DNA of 64,000 nt. It comes from Hyphomicrobiales bacterium (GTDB lineage Bacteria > Pseudomonadota > Alphaproteobacteria > Rhizobiales > Rhizobiaceae). The notes beneath the pieces were generated by a model. It ran no database searches. It worked only from the letters and a program-made list of their open reading frames with translations, and was not told the DNA's origin. This document shows positions 12,234 through 20,754 of this stretch, piece after piece (position 1 is the first letter of the stretch; every line of letters begins with the position of its first letter). The position numbers and the translations under genes were made by a program. The stretch lies in contig UBWZ01000001.1 of NCBI GenBank assembly GCA_900469345.1, forward strand, positions 1-64,000. The letters run 5' to 3'.

Positions 12234-12271
12234 TGGCCGGAGCCGTGCAATGCGGTTCCGGCCATTTTTTT
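12234..12271 (+). terminator. Strong plus-strand terminator with no known upstream gene
   Basis: The 12-bp stem TGGCCGGAGCCG (12234-12245) / CGGTTCCGGCCA (12253-12264) has one G-U pair and a 7-base loop, and is followed by T7 (12265-12271). No plus-strand gene ends before it; the nearest is 900 bases away, beyond hsp20. It may end an uncharacterised small RNA from about 12090 onward, or act as a leader attenuator of the hydrolase gene that starts 54 bases downstream. The upstream 12104-12146 segment can fold (GGGCTGAA with TTCAGCC). Confidence 0.8.
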
Positions 12272-12324
12272 GCCGGTCAGTTTTTTCTTGACGCAGGCCG
12301 TCGCTTGCCTATCGCTTGGAAGCC

Positions 12325-13311
12325 ATGAGCGAACCCACTGCCCCCCTCGATATCCTTCACAGCACGCCGGACAACCCGGCGCCGCAAAACTTTACCGCGG
12401 GCTATTTTACCGGCCACCGCGGCACCCGGCTGCGTTACGCCCTGTTCCGTTCGCCGCAGTCGCCGGCCACTGGAACCATGGTGATCGTCCCGGGCCGCAA
12501 TGAGTCGATCGAGAAATACTTCGAGACCATCCGCGATCTGAACGCCCGTGGCCTGTGGGTCGCGACCTACGACCTGCGCGGCCAGGGTGGCTCGGATCGG
12601 CTCGGCAAAATCGCCCGCAAGGGCCATGTCCGGCGCTTTTCCGATTACGAGCGCGATCTCGAACTGTTTCTGGTACAGGTCGTTTTGCCGGATGCCCGCC
12701 TGCCCTTCTTCCTTCTCGGCCATTCGACCGGCGGATTGATCGCGCTCGCCACCGCGCCGCGCCTGTCGAACCGCATCAGCCGCATAGTCCTCTCGGCACC
12801 CTACATCGCGCTGACCGGCCAGGCCTTTTCCGAAAACACGATCCGCGCCATCTCGCGGTCGCTGAGCTGGACCGGGCTTGGCGGCCTTGGGCTCGGCAAG
12901 GACCAGAGCGAGCGTCCGTTCGAGGGCAACCCGCTGACCTCGGATCCGGACCGCTACCGGCGCAACGCCGACATTCTCACTGCCCGTCCCGATCTGTCGA
13001 TCGGCCCTCCGACCGCCCGCTGGCTGCACGAGACGCTCAGTGCGGCGCGGCGGGTCACGTCCCAGGCGCACCTGACACGCATCACCATCCCGACCCTCGT
13101 CCTGGCGCCGGTGCTCGACGGCATTGTGCCCTATGCGGCGCAGGAGGAACTGTCGCGCAATTTCCGCGCCGGCCAGCTGATCACGGTGAGCGGCGGCCGC
13201 CACGAACTCCTGCAGGAGCGCGACATCTATCGCGCCCAGGCGCTGGCGGCGATCGAGGCTTTCATGCCGGGCTTGGACGGTGGCCTCGACCTCTCGGAAA
13301 CTGCCGCCTGA
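12325..13311 (+). CDS. Alpha/beta hydrolase, lysophospholipase/monoacylglycerol-lipase type
   Basis: 328 aa. Hydrolase_4/PldB-like fold with the nucleophile Ser134 in GHSTGG, probable acid Asp265 (APVLDGIVP) and His293 (GGRHELL). An early block PGRNESIEKYFETI and YDLRGQGGSDR are typical of this lipase group, which hydrolyses lysophospholipids or monoglycerides. No signal peptide is visible, so it is likely cytoplasmic or peripheral. The ATG at 12325 is preferred; a TTG three codons earlier is possible. A strong terminator-like hairpin lies in its leader. It is convergent with hisN. Confidence 0.88.
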   Translation: MSEPTAPLDILHSTPDNPAPQNFTAGYFTGHRGTRLRYALFRSPQSPATGTMVIVPGRNESIEKYFETIRDLNARGLWVATYDLRGQGGSDRLGKIARKGHVRRFSDYERDLELFLVQVVLPDARLPFFLLGHSTGGLIALATAPRLSNRISRIVLSAPYIALTGQAFSENTIRAISRSLSWTGLGGLGLGKDQSERPFEGNPLTSDPDRYRRNADILTARPDLSIGPPTARWLHETLSAARRVTSQAHLTRITIPTLVLAPVLDGIVPYAAQEELSRNFRAGQLITVSGGRHELLQERDIYRAQALAAIEAFMPGLDGGLDLSETAA

Positions 13312-13324
13312 CCCTTGACCCGTC

Positions 13325-14101
13325 CTAGGCGCCCGCCAGCAGCGCCAGTGCCTGCGCATGCACGGCCGGCGACCCGGCGGCGACGATGTTGCCACCGCCT
13401 TCCGGCCGGCCGCCATCCCAGGTGGTGATCAGCCCGCCGGCCTGCTCGATCAGCGGAATAAGCGCCCCGACGTCATAGGGCTTCAGATTGTTCTCGACGA
13501 TCACGTCCACATGGCCCGAGGCCAGCAGCGCATAGGCGTAGCAATCGCAGCCGTAGCGAAACAGCCGCACCCGCTGCTCCACCGCCCGGTAACGCAGCGC
13601 GGCCTCCCCCTCGAAGATATGCGGCGACGTGGTGAACAGGATCGCATCGGCAAGATCGCCGCAATCGCGCACCCGGATCTGCCGCGTGCCGTCCGGTCCC
13701 GCATACCAGGACCGCTCCCCGTCGGCAAAATATCGCTCGCCGATGAAGGGCTGGTCCATCATTCCCATTCTGGCCCGGCCGTCCGACTGGAAGCCGATCA
13801 GCGTTCCCCAGACCGGCAGCCCGGAAATGAAGGCGCGCGTTCCGTCGATCGGGTCGATCACCCACACATGCTCGCGGTCGAGCCCGACATTGGCGTGTTC
13901 CTCGCCGAGGATCCCGTGCTCGGGGAAACGTTCCTCGATCAGCGCCCGGATGGCCGTCTCGGCGGCCCTGTCGCCTTCCGTGACGGGGTCGAACCCACCG
14001 GCCAGCTTGTTGACCACGGAGACGCCCGTGCGGAAGCGCGGCAGCGTCTCCGCCTTGGCAGCGTCGGCAAGCGTGTCGAAGAAGGCGCGGTCGGGCAGCA
14101 T
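13325..14101 (-). CDS. hisN: Histidinol-phosphatase, inositol-monophosphatase family
   Basis: 258 aa. Metal-dependent phosphatase with the family signatures GEEHANVG (metal Glu), DPIDGTRAFISGLPVWG (metal Asp residues), and a C-terminal YDVGALIPLIEQAGG with the third metal Asp. Histidinol-phosphatases of this type make histidinol in histidine synthesis in actinobacteria and alphaproteobacteria. The block GLPVWGTLIGF supports HisN over plain SuhB, but an inositol- or other sugar-phosphatase role cannot be excluded. The start at 14101 has GAGGAA 8 bases upstream. An MmgR/suhB-type small RNA is transcribed divergently from its upstream region. Confidence 0.85.
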   Translation of the reverse strand: MLPDRAFFDTLADAAKAETLPRFRTGVSVVNKLAGGFDPVTEGDRAAETAIRALIEERFPEHGILGEEHANVGLDREHVWVIDPIDGTRAFISGLPVWGTLIGFQSDGRARMGMMDQPFIGERYFADGERSWYAGPDGTRQIRVRDCGDLADAILFTTSPHIFEGEAALRYRAVEQRVRLFRYGCDCYAYALLASGHVDVIVENNLKPYDVGALIPLIEQAGGLITTWDGGRPEGGGNIVAAGSPAVHAQALALLAGA

Positions 14102-14240
14102 CGAAACATTCCTCGTGGCAGGTGGCCTGTTTCTAGCGCGTCGCCACCGTCAAATAAACCGCGATCCGCCGGATTTGGATCGATGAAAAATGCGCCATCA
14201 GGCCTAATTATGATGCATTTTTAATCATCGGAAAAACATG

Positions 14241-14268
14241 CTTGACAAATGAGCAGAAAAATCTACCC
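14241..14268 (+). promoter_or_regulatory. Promoter of the MmgR-like small RNA
   Basis: CTTGAC (14241-14246), 16 bases, CTACCC (14263-14268), matching the alphaproteobacterial -35 exactly and the -10 only partly. It sits just upstream of the inferred RNA start. The TTGTGCA heptamer that I recall between the boxes of S. meliloti mmgR is not present here. Confidence 0.6.
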
Positions 14269-14273
14269 TCGGA

Positions 14274-14351
14274 GCTACAGTCTCTGACTGTAATACCCTC
14301 CTTGGGTGTTTCCTCCCTAGACTTAGCCGCGCCAACAGCGCGGTTTTTTTT
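14274..14351 (+). ncRNA. mmgR: MmgR/suhB-type small regulatory RNA (alpha-r8 family)
   Basis: About 78 nt. Hairpin 1 is TACAGTC (14276-14282) with GACTGTA (14286-14292). A short ACCC/GGGT stem follows, then a single-stranded tract containing TTTCCTCCCT, the unpaired pyrimidine motif that I recall as the hallmark of this Hfq-dependent family. A terminator stem CCGCGC/GCGCGG with T8 ends the RNA. Length, architecture and position next to an inositol-monophosphatase (suhB-like) gene agree with the Rfam suhB/mmgR RNA of Rhizobiales. In S. meliloti MmgR limits polyhydroxybutyrate storage under nitrogen limitation. The CCUCC motif suggests pairing with Shine-Dalgarno sequences of target mRNAs. Confidence 0.78.
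14327..14351 (+). terminator. Intrinsic terminator of the MmgR-like RNA
   Basis: CCGCGC (14327-14332) pairs with GCGCGG (14338-14343) across CAACA, followed by T8 (14344-14351). A textbook terminator that also forms the 3' hairpin of the sRNA. Confidence 0.9.
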
Positions 14352-14388
14352 GTCTTGATTCCGGGAATCGCGGGAAATCTGGTCCGGA

Positions 14389-15276
14389 TTATTCGGCGGC
14401 GAGCGCGCTGTTGCTGCCGCTGAAATCGCCGACGAAATCGGCCATCTGCCGCATGAAGGTAGAGAGCGCCGCGGCGATCACCGGAAAATCCGGCCGCTTT
14501 TCGAGCGTCATCTCGTCGACGTACAGAGCCCGGTTGATTTCGATCTGCAGCGCATGCAGGCCGCGCACCGGCCGACCGTAATGCTCGGTGATGAAACCGC
14601 CCGCATAGGGCTTGTTGCGGACCGCCGAGAACCCCATGCCTTCGAGGAAGTGCAGCGCCGCCCGCGAAAGCTCGGCCGAAGCGCTGGTGCCGTAGCGGTC
14701 GCCGATGATGAAATCGGGGCGGACGTCTGAACCGGCCAGACGAATATTGCCCGGCATGGAGTGGCAGTCGATCAGGACGCAGAGGCCGAATCGTGCATGG
14801 GTCGAGGCGATCAGCTTGCGCAGGCAGGCATGGTAGGGCTTGTAGAGTGTCTCGATCCGGGACAGGGCCTCGTGGACGGGCAACCGCCGCCGGTAAATTT
14901 CCATGTTCTCGGCAACAATTCGCGGAATGGTGCCGAGCCCGCCTGCGACCCGCATGGAACCGATATTGACGTAGGATGGCAGCGGCCCGTCGAACATCCG
15001 CGGATCGAGCTCGTACGGCTCCCGGTTGACGTCGAGATAGGCGCGGGGAAAATGTGCGAGGAGAAGCGGGGCCCCGAGTTCGGGCGCATCGGCGAAGATA
15101 TCGTCCACATAATGGTCGGCCGAGCGGCGGATGGCGATCGCGTCGAGGTTGCTGTTGGCCAGGAATTCAGGCGGATAGCGGCGGCCGCTGTGCGGCGAGT
15201 TGAATACGAAGGGGATGGTCTGCTTTACGGGCTCCCTCACTTCGAACTGGTCCAGATCACCCGTCGCTAAGTCCAT
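14389..15276 (-). CDS. N-formylglutamate amidohydrolase family protein
   Basis: 295 aa, FGase family. Blocks typical of the fold are FVFNSPHSGRRYP near the N-terminus, SADHYVDDIF, PRAYLDVNREPYELDPRMF, VLIDCHSMPG with probable zinc ligands, and GGFITEHYGRP. The family releases formate from N-formylglutamate, the last step of one histidine-degradation route, but many rhizobial members lie outside hut operons and their true substrate is unproven. No hut genes are adjacent here. It is divergent from cpdR with about 180 bases between them. Confidence 0.88.
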   Translation of the reverse strand: MDLATGDLDQFEVREPVKQTIPFVFNSPHSGRRYPPEFLANSNLDAIAIRRSADHYVDDIFADAPELGAPLLLAHFPRAYLDVNREPYELDPRMFDGPLPSYVNIGSMRVAGGLGTIPRIVAENMEIYRRRLPVHEALSRIETLYKPYHACLRKLIASTHARFGLCVLIDCHSMPGNIRLAGSDVRPDFIIGDRYGTSASAELSRAALHFLEGMGFSAVRNKPYAGGFITEHYGRPVRGLHALQIEINRALYVDEMTLEKRPDFPVIAAALSTFMRQMADFVGDFSGSNSALAAE

Positions 15277-15379
15277 CCTGCTTTTACCATGTCACGAAGT
15301 CTGTGGAAGCGGCATGTTGCCAGTTGCCCGAACCCAAGTCCATACTATCTATATCCTCACGACGCTGCTTCCACTCCCA

Positions 15380-15394
15380 TTAAACGGATATTTA
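15380..15394. promoter_or_regulatory. CtrA-like box upstream of cpdR
   Basis: TTAA (15380-15383), 7 bases, TTTA (15391-15394): one mismatch from the TTAA-N7-TTAA site of the cell-cycle regulator CtrA, 66 bases before the cpdR start. A short motif with a mismatch, so this is only suggestive. Confidence 0.3.
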
Positions 15395-15459
15395 CCGGGT
15401 CTTGGCAGTGTGAAGGGCGATGCACTCATTTCAATTAGACGGATGACGGTCTTCGAACG

Positions 15460-15822
15460 ATGATCCAGAAAATTCTTCTTGCAGAAGACGATAACGATAT
15501 GCGGCGCTTTCTCGTGAAAGCGCTGGAGAAGGCCGGTTACAAGGTTATCTCCTTTGACAACGGCGCCAGCGCCTACGACCGCCTGCGCGAGGAACCCTTC
15601 TCGCTGCTGCTGACGGACATCGTAATGCCGGAAATGGACGGGATCGAACTGGCGCGTCGCGCCACGGAGCTCGATCCCGACCTGAAGGTCATGTTCATCA
15701 CCGGTTTTGCGGCCGTGGCGCTGAACTCTGATTCGAAGGCGCCGAAGGATGCGAAGGTGCTTTCCAAGCCCTTCCACCTGCGCGACCTGGTCGACGAAGT
15801 GAACAAGCTTTTGGCTGCCTGA
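15460..15822 (+). CDS. cpdR: Receiver-only response regulator CpdR
   Basis: 120 aa, a single receiver domain with no output domain. The acidic pocket is Glu9-Asp10-Asp11, the phospho-acceptor Asp53 (LLTDIVMPEMDG), the Thr/Ser switch in MFITGFAAV, and Lys in LSKPFHLRDL. CpdR, in its unphosphorylated form, localises ClpXP to the cell pole so that CtrA and other cell-cycle proteins are degraded; in rhizobia it is needed for normal division and bacteroid differentiation. The CckA-ChpT relay phosphorylates it. Sequence and length match the family closely. It stands alone between an amidohydrolase gene and tRNA-Val. Confidence 0.95.
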   Translation: MIQKILLAEDDNDMRRFLVKALEKAGYKVISFDNGASAYDRLREEPFSLLLTDIVMPEMDGIELARRATELDPDLKVMFITGFAAVALNSDSKAPKDAKVLSKPFHLRDLVDEVNKLLAA

Positions 15823-15884
15823 GGCGCCAACGCCCGGAGTTCCGGGGCTTTGAAAAAAGCTTCGAAATTCCTGGCAGAAACCTG

Positions 15885-15913
15885 TTGACGGCCCGACCAG
15901 TCTATGGTCTATG
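15885..15913 (+). promoter_or_regulatory. Promoter of tRNA-Val
   Basis: TTGACG (15885-15890), 17 bases, TCTATG (15908-15913), placed 14 bases before the tRNA 5' end. A close match to the housekeeping consensus. Confidence 0.75.
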
Positions 15914-15927
15914 CGCCGCCATCGGAT

Positions 15928-16002
<75 letters not shown>

Positions 16003-16012
16003 TCCAGTTTCG

Positions 16013-16047
16013 AAAAGGCCTTGTCGAGCGATCGGCGAGGCCTTTTT
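16013..16047 (+). terminator. Terminator of tRNA-Val
   Basis: AAAAGGCCT (16013-16021) pairs with AGGCCTTTT (16038-16046), and the T run continues to 16047. It lies 10 bases past the tRNA. Confidence 0.8.
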
Positions 16048-16334
16048 GCTGATGACCAACCGGACATCCCCTCTCGCCTTTATCCGCGGTCCGGAGACCG
16101 TGGCTCTGGACGCGAGGCCCTCGCTCTGGCAGAAGCCTCCGCGAGGGGTGCGACTGCCGTTAGCTTTAGAACGGGGTCGGGTGACCGATTGACGTCACGT
16201 TGCTGCCACGAGATCACGTCGGCCATCCCTCACCTTGACCGCTGCCCAGCCCGGACCGTGTGAACGGTTGCATTTCGTTCACCGCGTTCAAAACCGATTT
16301 GGTTACTTTCCCGGCTTACTATCCCGGAGGATGG
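16048..16334. other. Gene-free stretch between tRNA-Val and a small CDS
   Basis: No convincing gene. A 7-bp inverted repeat GTGAACG (16260-16266) / CGTTCAC (16276-16282) lies about 50 bases before the next start codon. An open frame across this stretch has biased composition and no recognisable protein. Confidence 0.4.
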
Positions 16335-16583
16335 ATGGCGGAGACCGGCATGGCGCAATACAAATATCCGACGCATTTGGGTGAGACGAAATCCTGGGCC
16401 TTCGACCAGGACTGGAAGCCCGGACAGGTTGTCCGCAATGCGGGCATCTACCGCTGCGCCACCTGCGGCGACGAGACCGTCGTCGACAAGGGCGCCGCCA
16501 TTCCCAAGAGCCATCACGAACACACGGTGCTGGGGCCCGTCGTCTGGCGCATGCTGGTATTTGCCCAGAAGCACCCGTCGTGA
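16335..16583 (+). CDS. Small CxxC/His-rich protein of unknown function
   Basis: 82 aa from the ATG at 16335, 4 bases after GGAGG; another ATG at 16350 is also possible. The core reads KPGQVVRNAGIYRCATCGDETVV, resembling the first knuckle of short zinc-ribbon proteins (G-Y-x-C-x-x-C-G). The second pair of cysteines expected in a zinc ribbon is absent; KSHHEH stands at that place, followed by WRML. It could still bind a metal through two Cys and His residues. No function can be assigned and no operon partner is visible. Codon use matches the neighbours, so it is likely a real gene. Confidence 0.65.
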   Translation: MAETGMAQYKYPTHLGETKSWAFDQDWKPGQVVRNAGIYRCATCGDETVVDKGAAIPKSHHEHTVLGPVVWRMLVFAQKHPS

Positions 16584-16644
16584 CGTCAGGCGGCAGGCCC
16601 GGCTGTGTTGGCCAGGCCTGCGCCAGGGTAGCGTAGCTGTTGGC

Positions 16645-16818
16645 TTAAAGAACCAGGCTGCCGGCCGTGAAGGCGAGCACGATGAAGATCAGGAAAACCA
16701 CCAGTGCGATGAAGAACAGGATCTTGGCGATCGATGCGGTTGCGGCAGAAACGCCCGAGAAACCGAGGAAGCCGGAGATCAGGGAAATGACGAGAAAAAT
16801 GAGAGCCCACTTCAGCAT
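16645..16818 (-). CDS. DUF1328/UPF0391 small membrane protein
   Basis: 57 aa, start [22 protein letters not shown] and two hydrophobic segments (about 4-24 and 32-54) joined by SAATASIAK. Length and sequence match the YtjA/UPF0391 family of tiny inner-membrane proteins, whose biochemical role is unknown but which are often stress-induced. It has its own promoter with a perfect general-stress-response sigma-factor pattern, so it is probably part of the EcfG/RpoE2 regulon. Confidence 0.9.
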   Translation of the reverse strand: MLKWALIFLVISLISGFLGFSGVSAATASIAKILFFIALVVFLIFIVLAFTAGSLVL

Positions 16819-16851
16819 GGAAATCCACCCTTTGCGTTTGAACGGCCGGAC

Positions 16852-16876
16852 AACGCGGCAAAGGTTTGAGGGTTCC
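16852..16876 (-). promoter_or_regulatory. EcfG/RpoE2-type general stress promoter for the DUF1328 gene
   Basis: On the minus strand GGAAC (16872-16876), 16 bases, CGTT (16852-16855): an exact match to the alphaproteobacterial general-stress consensus GGAAC-N16/17-CGTT. The predicted start site is about 27 bases before the DUF1328 start codon. Confidence 0.8.
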
Positions 16877-16910
16877 ATGACGGCACGCGCTGCCGTCTGA
16901 GGCAGCCGCG

Positions 16911-17945
16911 CTAGCGGAACAGATGCGCCTTGCCGGACACCGATACCGCAACCCGGTCCCCCGCATGGAGCATTTCCCGGTTCGGGATGTCGAGCCTGAA
17001 CGCATGCGCGTGCACACCGTCGAGAACGATCCGCGTATCGCAGGTGGAGCCGCCGAAGACCACGTCTGCGACGGTGCCGTTGGCGTCCTCTGCCTCAGCC
17101 CGCCGCACGCTGATCTGCTCCGGACGAAGCAGGATGCTGCCTGCCCCCGAAAACCCTCCAGCGTCGATCGCCAGCGGCCCGAGCGGGCTCTCAGCCTGCC
17201 CGCCGGCCACGTCGGCCGGCAACACGATCGCCTCACCCATGAAGGCGGCCGTCGCGGCATCCACGGGGCGCGCATAGACATCGCGCGGGCTGCCGACCTG
17301 CACGAAACGGCCGGACCGCATCACCGCCAGCTGGTCGGCAAAGGCGAGCGCTTCCTGCTGGTCGTGGGTGACGAGGATCGTCGTGATCCCGGCGGACGAC
17401 AACACGTCGGCCACAGCCTTGCGGGTCGCGACCCTCAAACCCGTGTCCAGGGCCGAGAACGGCTCGTCGAGCAGCATCAGGCGCGGTTGGCGGGCAAGTG
17501 CCCTGGCAAGCGCCACACGCTGCTGCTGGCCGCCGGAGAGCTGATCTGGCTTGCGTGACAGCATGGCGGGGTCGAGCCCCACCATTTCCATCAGTTCGCC
17601 GGCCCGTGCCCTCTTCGCCTCCCGGTCCGTCTTCAGGCCGAAACCGATATTGTCCGACACGCTGAGGTGCGGAAACAGGCAGCCGTCCTGCGCCACGATG
17701 CCGATGTTGCGCAGATGCGCCGGCACCTGCCCCTGGGCATCGGCCATCACCTCGCCGTCGAGCAGGATGGCGCCCGCATCCGGCGCCTCGAAACCCGCAA
17801 TCAGCCGCAAAAGGGTCGTCTTGCCGCAACCGGAGGGGCCGACGATCGCCGTGCGGCTGCCGGGCGCCACGGTCATGTCGACGCCGTCGAGCGCCGCCAC
17901 GGCGCCGTAGTGCTTGCGCAGGGAATCCAGTTTCAGAAATGTCAT
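16911..17945 (-). CDS. fbpC: Ferric-iron ABC transporter ATP-binding protein (FbpC type)
   Basis: 344 aa. Walker A is GPSGCGKTT (36-44), signature LSGGQQQR, Walker [13 protein letters not shown], and the H-loop TILVTHDQ; a C-terminal TOBE-like regulatory domain follows from about residue 240 ([10 protein letters not shown] ... [11 protein letters not shown]). This is the CUT1-like importer ATPase family; with the neighbouring two-domain permease and periplasmic protein it energises uptake of Fe3+, although other substrates such as thiamine or 2-aminoethylphosphonate are imported by relatives. Its start codon overlaps the permease stop (ATGA), so translation is coupled. Confidence 0.9.
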   Translation of the reverse strand: MTFLKLDSLRKHYGAVAALDGVDMTVAPGSRTAIVGPSGCGKTTLLRLIAGFEAPDAGAILLDGEVMADAQGQVPAHLRNIGIVAQDGCLFPHLSVSDNIGFGLKTDREAKRARAGELMEMVGLDPAMLSRKPDQLSGGQQQRVALARALARQPRLMLLDEPFSALDTGLRVATRKAVADVLSSAGITTILVTHDQQEALAFADQLAVMRSGRFVQVGSPRDVYARPVDAATAAFMGEAIVLPADVAGGQAESPLGPLAIDAGGFSGAGSILLRPEQISVRRAEAEDANGTVADVVFGGSTCDTRIVLDGVHAHAFRLDIPNREMLHAGDRVAVSVSGKAHLFR

Positions 17946-19510
17946 CGCCCGGCGATCTTCTTCGATTGGTGGTGGAGCAGCCAGGTCAGCGGCAATGAAA
18001 AGAGAACCATCAGCACGGCATAGGGCGCCGCTCCCGCATAGTCGATCTCGCTGGTGAGCGCCCAGAACGCCATGGCAAGCGTGCGTGTTCCGTTGGGGGC
18101 GAGCATCTGCGTCGCCGTCAGCTCGTTCATGATGCCGAGCGACGACAGCGCGACGCCGGCCGCCGCACCCGGTGCCGCAAGCCGCACCGTCGTCGACCAC
18201 AGCGCATTGCCGGGCGAGCGCCCAAGGCTTGCCGCCGCCTGCTCGAGCTCCACCGGCACCTGGGCGATGCTGGCCCGCAGGCTCACCAGCGCCCGCGGCA
18301 GGAACATGATGACATAGGCAAGCACGATCGTCGCCACGGTCTGGTAGAGCGGCAGCAGGGCCCGCACCGTCACCGTCACCAGCGCCAGCGCCACGACGAC
18401 GCCGGGCATCGAGCTTGCCAGGTAGTAGCAGCCTTCGAGGAAGCGGCTCGAGCGATTGACGCGGCGAACCGAAAGCCAGGCGATCGGTACCGCGGCCGCG
18501 GTCGTCGCAAATCCGCCGATCAGGCAGATCACCAGCGTCTGACCGAGCGCCAGCCCGATCTCGTCCATGCGCCAGATGGCGGTGCCGCCCGCCACCAGCC
18601 AGCGGCCGAGCGTCAGCGCCGGAATGCCCAGCGAAAAGGCGGCCGTGACCAGAGGCAGGAGGAGCAGCGGATAGCGCCAGCGACCGAGCCGCACGGTCTT
18701 CGTCCGCCGCGCGACGCCGGGTCCGAGCCGCGCATAGCGCCGGCGGCCGCGCAGGCTCGCCTCGAGCCCCAGTAGAACCAGGCAGCACAGCACCAGCACC
18801 AGCGCCAGCATGTAGGCGGCGACGCCGTTATAGGTGGACTGGAACTGGTCGATGATCGCCGTTGTGAACGTGTCGAAGCGGATCATCGCGAAGAGACCGT
18901 ATTCGGCCAGCAGATGGAGCCCGATCAGCAGCATGCCGCCGCAGACCGCCAGCCGCAGCTGCGGCAGCACGACCCGGCGGAACACCGCAACCGGTGCAAG
19001 CCCGAGCGATGCCGCCTGGTCCTCGAGCGCCGGGTCCAGCAGCCGGAAGGCGGCAGAGACCGGCAGGAACAGAAACGGAAAGTAGGCGACCACGGAAATC
19101 GCGACGCCGGCGCCAAGCCCGTGGATGCCGGGCCACAACCCGACCCAGGCATAGGAGTGGACGAAGGCGGGAACCGCGAGCGGCGCGACGCACAGCCATG
19201 ACCACAGCCGGGCGCCCGGCAGGTCGGTGCGTTCGGTCAGCCACGCAAGCGTCACCGCGAGCAGCGTACAGATCGGAATGGTCAGGAGAACGAGCAGGAT
19301 GGTATCGACCATCAGCTCTGCGACGCGGCCGCGGAAGATCAGCGTCACCGCCGTGTCCCAGCCGGTCGCCACGGCCGCCCACAGCACGAAGCCGAGTGGC
19401 AGCAGCGCCAGAAGCGCCACGACCACCGCGATCGTCAGCGTCCAGGACGATGCCGCCGGCAGTCGGTATCGCGGCGCGGTCAGGACCCTGGTGTCGGTGG
19501 TGGCACTCAT
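17942..19510 (-). CDS. fbpB: Ferric-iron ABC transporter permease, two-domain (FbpB type)
   Basis: 522 aa with about twelve membrane segments. Two fused permease halves each carry an EAA-like coupling loop: [21 protein letters not shown] in the first half and [22 protein letters not shown] in the second. This fused architecture is typical of FbpB/SfuB/AfuB iron importers. It sits between fbpA (70 bases upstream) and fbpC (4-base overlap) in one minus-strand operon. Confidence 0.9.
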   Translation of the reverse strand: MSATTDTRVLTAPRYRLPAASSWTLTIAVVVALLALLPLGFVLWAAVATGWDTAVTLIFRGRVAELMVDTILLVLLTIPICTLLAVTLAWLTERTDLPGARLWSWLCVAPLAVPAFVHSYAWVGLWPGIHGLGAGVAISVVAYFPFLFLPVSAAFRLLDPALEDQAASLGLAPVAVFRRVVLPQLRLAVCGGMLLIGLHLLAEYGLFAMIRFDTFTTAIIDQFQSTYNGVAAYMLALVLVLCCLVLLGLEASLRGRRRYARLGPGVARRTKTVRLGRWRYPLLLLPLVTAAFSLGIPALTLGRWLVAGGTAIWRMDEIGLALGQTLVICLIGGFATTAAAVPIAWLSVRRVNRSSRFLEGCYYLASSMPGVVVALALVTVTVRALLPLYQTVATIVLAYVIMFLPRALVSLRASIAQVPVELEQAAASLGRSPGNALWSTTVRLAAPGAAAGVALSSLGIMNELTATQMLAPNGTRTLAMAFWALTSEIDYAGAAPYAVLMVLFSLPLTWLLHHQSKKIAGR

Positions 19511-19580
19511 AAGAAACTCGGAGAAAGTGAGACACCGCAGGTAGCCCCTGCGATGTCGCCGTGCAACAGGAATCGATCCT

Positions 19581-20597
19581 TTAGAGCAGTCCCGCCGCGG
19601 TCATCATGTCGGTGACCTTCGCGTTGTTGAGCGTCGACGGCTCGACCTTCGGCGCCTGCAGGTCCGTCAGCGGCACGAGCGCCTTGTTCGAGGCCTCGTC
19701 CTTGCCGACCGCATATTCGAACGAGGTACCGTCGCGCAGCACCTTCTGGCCGCCCTTGCCCGTCAGCCACTTGAGGAAGGCCTGGGCCTGTTCCTTGTGC
19801 TTGGAGGAGGCCAGGATGCCGCCGCCGGAGATCGACACGAAGGCACCCGGATCCTCGTTCTTGAAGTAGTGCAGCGCGACGTTCTTGCTGTTTTCGCCCG
19901 TCTTCGCCTGGTCGCCGAAATAGTAGTAGTGATAGATCAAGGCGCCTTCGGTCTGGCCGGCATTGACGGCCTTCATGGCGGTCGAATTGCCGCGATAGGC
20001 GGTGAAGTTCGTCTTCATGCCCTTCAGCCACTCGGCCGTCGCGGCATCGCCCTTCAGCTGCAGCAGGGCGCCGACGATCGCCTGGAAATCGGCTCCGGAC
20101 GGCGATGCCGCCCAGCGACCCTTCCATTCCGGCGTGGCGAGATCGAGCATCGACTTCGGCAGCTTGTCTTCGGTCAGCTTGGTCTTGTCATAGGCAAACA
20201 CGGTGGAGCGTGCGGCCACCCCGATCCAGTGCCCGTTGGAAGGACGGAACTGCTCCGGCACCTGCGCGAGCGCATCCTTGCCGACGGGCTCGAACAGACC
20301 CTTGCCGTCCACCAGCGCCATGGCCGGCGAATTTTCGGTCAGAAACACGTCGGCCGGCGAGTTTGCGCCTTCCTGGACAATCTGGTTGGCGAATTCGAGG
20401 TCGGAGCCGTTGCGGATCGTCACCGCGATCCCCGTCTCTTCGGTAAAGGCGTTCGCCCATTCCTTGGTCAGGCCTTCGTGCTGGGCATTGTAGATGGTGA
20501 GACTGTCGGCCACCTGCGCGGATGCCGAGGTCGAGAAGGCCAGAAGAGAAAGACCGAAGGCCGCCGCACCGGCAGCCAGAGCGTGAGAAGTCGTCAA
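19581..20597 (-). CDS. fbpA: Periplasmic ferric-iron-binding protein (FbpA type)
   Basis: 338 aa from a TTG start codon at 20597. That start is chosen because GGAGG lies 5 bases upstream and the next residues form a clean signal peptide (about 27 aa, cleavage after STSASA). The mature protein begins with [20 protein letters not shown], typical of the type II periplasmic fold that binds Fe3+, and contains a Tyr cluster ([10 protein letters not shown]), the place of the two iron-ligating tyrosines in FbpA/FutA. It delivers substrate to the permease encoded just downstream. No iron-responsive operator (TGA-N9-TCA) is visible upstream. Confidence 0.9.
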   Translation of the reverse strand: MTTSHALAAGAAAFGLSLLAFSTSASAQVADSLTIYNAQHEGLTKEWANAFTEETGIAVTIRNGSDLEFANQIVQEGANSPADVFLTENSPAMALVDGKGLFEPVGKDALAQVPEQFRPSNGHWIGVAARSTVFAYDKTKLTEDKLPKSMLDLATPEWKGRWAASPSGADFQAIVGALLQLKGDAATAEWLKGMKTNFTAYRGNSTAMKAVNAGQTEGALIYHYYYFGDQAKTGENSKNVALHYFKNEDPGAFVSISGGGILASSKHKEQAQAFLKWLTGKGGQKVLRDGTSFEYAVGKDEASNKALVPLTDLQAPKVEPSTLNNAKVTDMMTAAGLL

Positions 20598-20628
20598 GAT
20601 TGCCTCCAGAGAAATTCGACGCCGCCGT

Positions 20629-20657
20629 CTTAGCCAAAGGAGACAAGTGCAGTCAAG
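20629..20657 (-). promoter_or_regulatory. Predicted promoter of the fbpABC operon
   Basis: Minus strand: CTTGAC (20652-20657), 17 bases, GCTAAG (20629-20634). The -35 box is perfect, the -10 box is a fair match. The start codon lies about 32 bases past the -10. Confidence 0.5.
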
Positions 20658-20754
20658 TTATCGCAACATCTCAAATGCGTGAATAAGCGCGGCCGGCGCG
20701 CGAATCAGCTATTGCTTGATCGAACACATCGGGAACGGACCAGTCGGAAACCGC

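Noticed and set aside
16021..16263. 80-codon frame after tRNA-Val
   Set aside because: Begins inside the tRNA terminator, lacks a ribosome site and has no protein-like sequence.
20629..20720. Iron-responsive operator for the fbp operon
   Set aside because: No TGA-N9-TCA or Irr-type dyad could be found; iron control is therefore not claimed.
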